Of a stretch of 7,688 nucleotides of DNA, positions 1 to 4,797 are shown one piece after another. Source of the DNA: Rhodospirillales bacterium (GTDB lineage: Bacteria > Pseudomonadota > Alphaproteobacteria > UBA828); NCBI GenBank assembly GCA_026712885.1, contig JAPOPO010000169.1:1-7688 (forward strand). Direction: 5' to 3'. The position numbers and the translations under genes are program-made. A model generated the notes under the pieces. That model did not search any database. It had not been told where the DNA came from and saw only the letters and a list, made by a program, of their open reading frames with translations. Positions within the stretch are counted from its first letter, which is position 1; each line of letters opens with the position of its first letter.

Positions 1-1
1 C

Positions 2-1003
2 ATCATCGGTGCCTCGGTGGTGATGATCAGCCTGATGGCGCTGCCGGTCATGCTGCAGCGCAAGTACAACATGGAGCTCGCCACCGGCACGATCGCCTCG
101 TCAGGCACGCTCGGCATCCTGATTCCGCCCAGCATCATGCTAGTCATCATGGCGGATCTGCTGGGCCGCTCGGTCGGCACGCTCTTCGTCGCGGCGGTGT
201 TCCCCGGCCTGATGCTGGCGGGCCTCTACTTCATCTACATCTTCACGTTGTGCCGGTTTAAGCCCCATCTCGCGCCGCCGTTGCCGAAGGAGATGGGCCC
301 CAAGAGCACCCGCGCGCTCATCATCCTGATACTGCGGGGTTTCATCCCGGCCGTCTTCCTTATCCTGCTGGTGCTGGGCTCGATCGTGCTGGGCTGGGCG
401 ACCCCGACCGAAGCGGCGGGCGTCGGCGCCTTCGGCGCGGTCCTGCTGGCCCTCATCAACCGCAAGTTCTCATGGAAGATGCTGCGCGACGTGGTCGAGC
501 GCACGGCGCTCACCAACGGCATGCTGTTCTTCATCTTTGTCGGCGCGACGGCCTTCTCATACGTGTTCCGCTCGCTCGGCGGCGACCAGCTGATCGAGGA
601 TGTCGTCTATTCGGTCGGCGTCGGGCCATGGGGAATCCTGGTCGTCCTCATGATGGTGACCTTCCTTCTCGGATTCTTCTTCGACTGGATCGAGATCACG
701 CTGATCGTGCTGCCGGTGTTCGCGCCGATCCTGGCGGGGCTCGACTTCGGCGACCACGTGCCCAAGCTCGAGGTGATCTACTGGTTCTCGATCCTGATGG
801 CGGTCAACCTGCAGACCTCGTTCCTCACGCCGCCCTTCGGCTTCGCCCTCTTCTACATGAAGGGCGTGGCCCCGCCCGAAGTGCGCATTCAGCAGATCTA
901 CCGCGGGATCATCCCCTTCGTGATCCTGCAGTTGATCGGACTCGGGCTGGTGATCGCCTTCCCCGAAATCGCCATGTGGCTGCCGCGCACGTTGCTTGAT
1001 TGA
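2..1003 (+). CDS. dctM: TRAP transporter large permease subunit, DctM family (5' end outside window)
   Basis: This is the large membrane subunit of a tripartite ATP-independent periplasmic (TRAP) transporter. With a small permease and a periplasmic binding protein, the family imports organic acids or related solutes using an ion gradient. The frame is open from base 2 to TGA at 1001-1003, giving 333 visible residues of a usual length of about 425-450, so the start and roughly the first quarter are missing. Family signatures are visible: SSGTLGILIPPS near visible residues 33-44 and GWATPTEAAGVGAFGA near 131-146. There are about seven to eight hydrophobic segments, and FDWIEITLIVLPVFAP plus NLQTSFLTPPFGFALFY occur in the C-terminal half. 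The FDWIEI-type motif resembles the mannitol/chloroaromatic (FcbT3-like) branch, which does not fix the substrate. The small permease and binding protein are expected upstream, outside the window. The gene converges with the minus-strand dehydrogenase. The family call is secure; the substrate is unknown. Confidence 0.95.
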   Translation: MIGASVVMISLMALPVMLQRKYNMELATGTIASSGTLGILIPPSIMLVIMADLLGRSVGTLFVAAVFPGLMLAGLYFIYIFTLCRFKPHLAPPLPKEMGPKSTRALIILILRGFIPAVFLILLVLGSIVLGWATPTEAAGVGAFGAVLLALINRKFSWKMLRDVVERTALTNGMLFFIFVGATAFSYVFRSLGGDQLIEDVVYSVGVGPWGILVVLMMVTFLLGFFFDWIEITLIVLPVFAPILAGLDFGDHVPKLEVIYWFSILMAVNLQTSFLTPPFGFALFYMKGVAPPEVRIQQIYRGIIPFVILQLIGLGLVIAFPEIAMWLPRTLLD

Positions 1004-1059
1004 GGCGCGTTGTTCCCCGCGCGCAGGCTGCCGCGGCGTTAGACTGACCGTAACTCTCT

Positions 1060-1093
1060 GAAAGAAAACTAACTGCGCGCCAGGGCCGCGCGC
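1060..1093 (-). terminator. Probable intrinsic terminator of the FAD-linked dehydrogenase gene
   Basis: Read on the minus strand just past the dehydrogenase stop, GCGCGC pairs with a second GCGCGC across a 7-base loop (plus-strand arms 1075-1080 and 1088-1093). The stem is followed by the T-rich tract AGTTAGTTTTCTTTC (plus-strand 1060-1074). An all-GC stem followed by a T-rich run in a convergent gap fits Rho-independent termination. The stem is short and the T-run is interrupted, so confidence is moderate. On the plus strand no T-run follows any hairpin, so no equivalent terminator for the TRAP gene is seen. Confidence 0.5.
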
Positions 1094-1105
1094 CGCCGCG
1101 GTCGG

Positions 1106-2500
1106 CTAGACGATGACCACCTTCCCCGGGTTCATCAGGTTGTGAGGGTCGACCGTCCGCTTGATCATGCGCATCAGGTCGACCGCACCGGCGCCATGCT
1201 CGGCCTCCAGATAGTCGAGCTTGCCGCAGCCGATGCCGTGCTCACCCGTGCTGGTGCCGCCCATCGCGAGCGCGCGGTCGATCATACGCTCGTTGAGGCG
1301 CTTCGCCTCCGCCATCTCGGTCGGATCGTCCGGGTCGATGAGGAAGCAGACGTGAAAGTTGCCGTCCCCCACGTGGCCGACGATCGGCGCGAGCAGAGGC
1401 GACGCATCGAGTTCCTCCTTGGTCTCGATCAGGCATTCGGCGAGGCGCGATATCGGCACGCAGACGTCGGTCGCCCAGCCCGACTTGCCCGGCTGTAGCG
1501 CGAGGCAGGCATAGTAGACGTCGTGCCGCGCCTGCCAGAGCGCGTTCCGGTCCTCCGCCTTGCTCGCCCAGCGGAAGTCGGAGCCGCCGAACTCCTCGAC
1601 GATCTCGCGCACCTGCTCCACCTGCTCGGCGACACCCTGCTCGGTGCCGTGAAACTCGAAGAAGAGCGTGTCCTTGGGCGCATAGTCGAGCTTCGAGAAC
1701 TTGTTGCAGGCGTCCATCTGGATGTCGTCGAGCAGTTCCACGCGGGCGATCGGGATACCCGACTGGATGGTCAGGATCACCGTGTTGACCGCGGCTTCCA
1801 GCGAGGGGAAGGAACACACCGCCGCCGAAATCGCCTCGGGGATGCCATAGAGCTTGAGCGTGATCTCTGTCATCACGCCGAGGGTCCCCTCGGAGCCGAC
1901 GAACAGCCTCGTCAGGTCGTAACCCGCCGCCGACTTTCGCGCGCGCCCGCCGGTCTTGATGATCTGCCCGTCGGGCATAACCACCGTGAGGCCGAGCACG
2001 TTCTCCTTGAGTGTGCCGTAGCGCACCGCGTTGGTGCCGGAGGCACGGGTCGCGGTCATGCCGCCCAAGGTCGCGTCCGCTCCGGGGTCGATGGGGAAGA
2101 ACAGTCCCGTGTCGCGCAGATGGGTGTTGAGCTGCTTGCGCGTCACGCCGGCCTGGACGGTGACGTCGAGGTCCTCCTGGCTCACCCGGAGAACCTTGTT
2201 CATCCGCCCCAAGTCGAGGGTGACTCCGCCCTCCAGCGCGCAGACGTTGCCTTCGACCGAGGTGCCCACCCCGTAAGGGACCATGGGCACGCCATGCGCC
2301 GCGCAGATGCGGACGATCTCGGCGACTTCCTCAGTCGTTTCGGGGAAGGTCACCGCATCCGGCGGGTGCGGCGCGTGGTAGGTCTCTCCGGTCGCGTGAT
2401 GCTCGCACACCGCGCGCGATGTCGAGAGCCGGTCGCCCAGGAGCGCGCCGAGCTCGTCGACCGCACTCTGCGTGTCTGTGGTCTTCAATACCGTAGCCAT
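1106..2500 (-). CDS. FAD-binding D-2-hydroxyacid dehydrogenase (GlcD / D-lactate dehydrogenase LDHD type)
   Basis: Flavoenzyme of the PCMH-type FAD-binding oxidase family, 464 residues, which is the usual length for GlcD/LDHD proteins. It should oxidise a D-2-hydroxyacid such as D-lactate to the 2-oxoacid and pass electrons to a cytochrome, quinone or other acceptor. FAD-domain motifs are visible: MVPYGVGTSVEGN (73-85), DPGADATLGG (138-147), SGTNAVRYG (154-162) and VGSEGTLG (201-208). The C-terminal catalytic domain has GHVGDGNFH (375-383, metal-ligand histidines 376 and 383), TGEHGIG (418-424; Glu420 and the active-site His421) and the family end motif DPHNLMNPGK (451-460). The sequence reads most like mitochondrial-type D-lactate dehydrogenase, but glycolate or D-2-hydroxyglutarate specificity cannot be excluded. 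The frame stays open 64 codons further upstream, into the aldolase gene; I chose ATG at 2500 because family homology begins there. It lies 31 bases after the aldolase stop, so the two are probably co-transcribed. No Shine-Dalgarno precedes the start. No signal peptide or membrane segment is seen. Confidence 0.93.
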   Translation of the reverse strand: MATVLKTTDTQSAVDELGALLGDRLSTSRAVCEHHATGETYHAPHPPDAVTFPETTEEVAEIVRICAAHGVPMVPYGVGTSVEGNVCALEGGVTLDLGRMNKVLRVSQEDLDVTVQAGVTRKQLNTHLRDTGLFFPIDPGADATLGGMTATRASGTNAVRYGTLKENVLGLTVVMPDGQIIKTGGRARKSAAGYDLTRLFVGSEGTLGVMTEITLKLYGIPEAISAAVCSFPSLEAAVNTVILTIQSGIPIARVELLDDIQMDACNKFSKLDYAPKDTLFFEFHGTEQGVAEQVEQVREIVEEFGGSDFRWASKAEDRNALWQARHDVYYACLALQPGKSGWATDVCVPISRLAECLIETKEELDASPLLAPIVGHVGDGNFHVCFLIDPDDPTEMAEAKRLNERMIDRALAMGGTSTGEHGIGCGKLDYLEAEHGAGAVDLMRMIKRTVDPHNLMNPGKVVIV

Positions 2501-2512
2501 GGCAACACTATA
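2501..2512 (-). promoter_or_regulatory. -10-like element directly before the dehydrogenase start (possible leaderless promoter)
   Basis: On the minus strand the sequence before the ATG at 2500 reads TATAGT then GTTGCC then ATG. TATAGT matches the bacterial -10 consensus at five of six positions, and the 6-base gap would place transcription initiation at the A of the ATG. No GGAG-like ribosome binding site is present in the 31-base gap, which would suit a leaderless mRNA. No convincing -35 hexamer is found 16-18 bases upstream, so this is tentative; translation after the aldolase on a shared transcript is the alternative. Confidence 0.25.
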
Positions 2513-2531
2513 GCGTGTCGCGCCGCCGACG

Positions 2532-3302
2532 CTACCGGCGGTAGGAGGGGTCCTCCCGGTCGAGACGGCGCAGCAGCGCCTCGAAGCCGATCCTGGCCCA
2601 TTCCACGTTGCCGGTCCCCTGGCCGATCGCCGCCGTCCTCTGAATGACGGACTTCGGCGGCAGCACCGGCGGGCCCCCCGCTTGGGCCGCAATCTGGATT
2701 TCGCAGGTGCGCTCCAGGTAGTGCATCAGCGTGAACGCCTCCGCGATGGAGCGGCCCCAGGTCAGCGTGCCGTGGTTGCGCAGGAACATCATCCGTTTGT
2801 CGCCGAGGTCGCGGATCAGGGTCTTCTGCTCGGCAGGTCGGAGCCCGGGCCCGTCATAGTCGTGATAGGCGATCTGCCCGGCGTGGGTGATCGAGAACTG
2901 GTTGATCGGGAGCAGCCCGCCCTTCTGCGCCGAAACCGCGACCCCCGGCACCGTGTGGAGGTGCATCACGCTCTCTGCTTCCGGCACCGCCTCCAAGACG
3001 GTCCGGTGCACCACCCAGCCCGCCGGGTTGACCTCGCCCGGTGTTTTCCCGACGTTTTGGCCTTCGATGTCCACGGTCATCAGGCTCGATGCGGTCACCT
3101 CGTCGAATAGCTGGCCGAAGCCGATGAAGAGATAGCGATCGCGCTGATCGGGAATGCGCACCGAGAGGTGGGTGTATATCAGGTCGTCCATGCCGCGCCG
3201 GTAAAACATTCGATAGCAGGCGGCGAGCTCCCGCCGTGCGCGGGTCTCGGCGCGCGAGCGGCGCGTCTTCCGTGTCGTCGTCGCGCCCCCGTTTCGCGCC
3301 AT
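2532..3302 (-). CDS. Class II aldolase/adducin-family protein
   Basis: A 256-residue protein of the class II aldolase/adducin N-terminal domain family, which includes fuculose-phosphate and ribulose-phosphate aldolases and epimerases and many uncharacterised bacterial members. The conserved Zn-binding histidines are visible: HLH at residues 114-116 (MHLHTVPG) and His177 in LRNHG (174-178). ITHAGQIAYHDYDG (138-151) is typical of the aldolase II superfamily group that lacks a defined reaction. At the position where fuculose-phosphate aldolase has its catalytic glutamate (PSSEW), this protein reads NPAGW (92-96), so classical aldol cleavage is doubtful. The first 25 or so residues are a basic, Thr/Arg-rich tail before the fold starts. 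ATG at 3302 is chosen because GGAGGG sits 5 bases upstream; the frame extends further upstream but without family resemblance. It is first in a two-gene minus-strand unit with the FAD dehydrogenase and diverges from amiC. Fold assignment is sure; substrate and reaction are unknown. Confidence 0.9.
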   Translation of the reverse strand: MARNGGATTTRKTRRSRAETRARRELAACYRMFYRRGMDDLIYTHLSVRIPDQRDRYLFIGFGQLFDEVTASSLMTVDIEGQNVGKTPGEVNPAGWVVHRTVLEAVPEAESVMHLHTVPGVAVSAQKGGLLPINQFSITHAGQIAYHDYDGPGLRPAEQKTLIRDLGDKRMMFLRNHGTLTWGRSIAEAFTLMHYLERTCEIQIAAQAGGPPVLPPKSVIQRTAAIGQGTGNVEWARIGFEALLRRLDREDPSYRR

Positions 3303-3307
3303 GGCAT

Positions 3308-3313
3308 CCCTCC
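3308..3313 (-). promoter_or_regulatory. Ribosome binding site of the aldolase-family gene
   Basis: GGAGGG on the minus strand lies 5 bases before the ATG at 3302. It is a strong Shine-Dalgarno and settles the start codon against longer in-frame alternatives. Confidence 0.75.
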
Positions 3314-3339
3314 ACCGTGGTGCGGTGAGACTAGCACGA

Positions 3340-3364
3340 CCGGCAACGCGCTGGGCGTTGCCGG
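3340..3364. repeat. Perfect 10-bp inverted repeat in the divergent intergenic region
   Basis: CCGGCAACGC (3340-3349) is followed by GCTGG (3350-3354) and then GCGTTGCCGG (3355-3364), the exact reverse complement of the first arm. It lies 37 bases upstream of the aldolase start and 83 bases upstream of amiC. No T-run follows on either strand, which argues against a terminator. It could be the operator of a dimeric repressor or activator, or a hairpin in the 5' leader of either transcript. The regulator cannot be named from the window. Confidence 0.6.
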
Positions 3365-3377
3365 GACTCGAGGCGAA

Positions 3378-3406
3378 CCGGTATGAAGGGGGGCGATTGC
3401 CGGTAT
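3378..3406 (+). repeat. Two direct copies of CCGGTAT, 22 bases apart
   Basis: CCGGTAT occurs at 3378-3384 and again at 3400-3406, upstream of amiC. The 22-base period is close to two helical turns, so both copies face the same side of the DNA. The second copy overlaps TATAGG (3404-3409), a weak -10-like hexamer for amiC. No good -35 accompanies it. This may be a tandem binding site or chance in GC-rich DNA. Confidence 0.3.
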
Positions 3407-3447
3407 AGGGAGGGGCGGATGCCGGCAGGCGGCGGAGCGACAGGGTA

Positions 3448-4665
3448 ATGTGGCGGCGCCAAGTCGCGCTGGCGGCCCTCGCACTATTAGTTGCTGCGGT
3501 TGTCGCTGTTAGCGCGCAGGCCGCGCCCTCGGTCACGGACGTTCGGGTCGGTCAATACGCCGGCACGACGCGGCTGGTCCTGGACCTGACCGAGACGGTG
3601 GAGTTCAGCGTTTTTTCGCTGGCAAAGCCGGACCGCGTGGTGATCGACCTGACCGGGATCAGCTTGGGGGCAGGGGAGCGAGCCCAAGCCGTCGGACGCG
3701 CCGGCGTGGCGCAGCTGCGCTTCGGCCAGTTCCGGCCGGATACCGCTCGCATCGTGCTCGACCTCGACCAACCCCTCGCGGTGCGGCGGGCAGAGCTGCT
3801 GGAGCAGGACGCGGACGCGCCAGTCACCCACCGGCTGATTCTGGATCTGGCGCCGGTATCGCCGTCTTCGTTTCGGGCCACCGTCCGACCGTCGCGGCTC
3901 ACGGAACCGGCCACGCAGGCCAGACGAGCCCCCTCGGCCGAGCCCGTGCCACTGCCCCCGCTTAAGCCGACGCCCAGGCGCGTTGGCTATCTGATCGCGA
4001 TCGACGCCGGCCATGGCGGCCGCGATCCCGGCGCAATCGCGACTAACGGGCTGCAGGAAAAGCATCTTGCGCTGACATTCGCGCGCGAGCTGCGGGCGGC
4101 GCTCGAGGGCTCCGGCCGATACGAGGCGGTGATGACCCGCGAGCGCGACCATAAGGTCAGCCTGCATCGGCGGGTCGAAATCGCCCGCGAGGCCGACGCC
4201 GATCTCTTCCTCTCCATCCACCTCGACCGTTTGGATAACCGCACGGTGCACGGCGCGTCGGTCTACACGCTCTCGGACGAGGCGTCGGATATCGAGACCG
4301 CCGAGCTCGCTGCGCGCGAGAACAAGGCGGACATCGTCGCCGATGTCGATCTCTCCGAGGGCTACGACGAAGACGTGACCAAGGTGCTGATTTCGATGGT
4401 TCAGCAGAACACGATGAACTGCTCGGCGGTGCTGGCGGCGACCCTGCTGCCGGAGCTCGGCCGCGTGGCGCCGCTGATCAGCCGCCCGCATCGCTTCGGC
4501 GACTTCCGCGTCCTCAAGGCGCCGGACATCCCCTCGGTGCTGGTCGAGCTCGGATTCCTCTCCAACGATCAGGACGCGGAGCGGCTGCAGAGCGAGGGTC
4601 ATCGGCGCACTCTGGCAGGCGCGATCGTCGAGGCGCTGGACACCTATTTTCTCAAGCCGTGCTGA
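3448..4665 (+). CDS. amiC: Periplasmic N-acetylmuramoyl-L-alanine amidase (AMIN + Amidase_3, AmiC-like)
   Basis: Zinc amidase that cuts the bond between N-acetylmuramic acid and the stem-peptide L-alanine, splitting septal peptidoglycan at division. The protein has 405 residues. There is an N-terminal signal peptide (RR near residues 3-4, hydrophobic 6-22, likely cleavage after AQA at 23-25). An AMIN domain follows at about 28-135, targeting to wall or septum, then a Pro/Arg-rich linker (about 136-178), then the Amidase_3 catalytic domain (about 181-400). Visible zinc ligands are His189 in DAGHGG, Glu204 in GLQEKHLAL and His258 in SIHLD; the catalytic Glu367 lies in VELGFLSN. The usual SIHAD/SIHAN motif here has Leu after the His. 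The segment at about 280-325 (DIETAELAARENKAD onward) corresponds to the regulatory insertion of division amidases that EnvC/NlpD-type activators act on. ATG at 3448 is preceded by GGAG 10 bases upstream and begins the signal peptide directly. It stands upstream of PBP1A, pairing wall cleavage with wall synthesis. Confidence 0.95.
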   Translation: MWRRQVALAALALLVAAVVAVSAQAAPSVTDVRVGQYAGTTRLVLDLTETVEFSVFSLAKPDRVVIDLTGISLGAGERAQAVGRAGVAQLRFGQFRPDTARIVLDLDQPLAVRRAELLEQDADAPVTHRLILDLAPVSPSSFRATVRPSRLTEPATQARRAPSAEPVPLPPLKPTPRRVGYLIAIDAGHGGRDPGAIATNGLQEKHLALTFARELRAALEGSGRYEAVMTRERDHKVSLHRRVEIAREADADLFLSIHLDRLDNRTVHGASVYTLSDEASDIETAELAARENKADIVADVDLSEGYDEDVTKVLISMVQQNTMNCSAVLAATLLPELGRVAPLISRPHRFGDFRVLKAPDIPSVLVELGFLSNDQDAERLQSEGHRRTLAGAIVEALDTYFLKPC

Positions 4666-4797
4666 CTCCGCCGCAGTCTCGCCTCATTTGTGGCGTTCGA
4701 TACGCCGGTACGCCCCCGCATCCCCATCCTCGACTCCGGTCGATCGGTGCTACGGTGAGGCGTACGCGACTCCACTGACCGTCCGGCCTGCCCAAAG
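4666..4797 (+). other. Intergenic gap between amiC and the PBP1A gene, with a small inverted repeat
   Basis: This 132-base stretch contains GGCGT-TCGAT-ACGCC at 4692-4706, a 5-bp perfect hairpin. A 7-bp pair, GTACGCC (4708-4714) and GGCGTAC (4759-4765), lies further apart. No T-run follows the small hairpin, so it is not a convincing terminator. No good -35/-10 pair is seen. The gap is large enough for a separate promoter for the PBP1A gene, but read-through from amiC is equally possible. Confidence 0.35.

Noticed and set aside
1005..1036. GC-rich inverted words (GCGCG/CGCGC and GCCGCGGC) after the TRAP gene as a plus-strand terminator
   Set aside because: No T-run follows and the pairing is short; such words are common at this GC content.
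2501..2692. 64-codon N-terminal extension of the FAD dehydrogenase frame
   Set aside because: The extension overlaps the aldolase gene in another frame and is Arg-rich without homology; family sequence begins at the ATG at 2500.
3312..3322. Small palindrome CCACCGTGGTG beside the aldolase SD
   Set aside because: Four-base arms only; not distinguishable from chance.
3303..3536. 78-codon N-terminal extension of the aldolase-family frame
   Set aside because: It crosses the intergenic region and the amiC start and has no family resemblance; a strong SD supports the ATG at 3302.
3487..4602. 371-codon frame antisense to amiC
   Set aside because: No recognisable domain and an exact overlay of a conserved amidase; not a gene.
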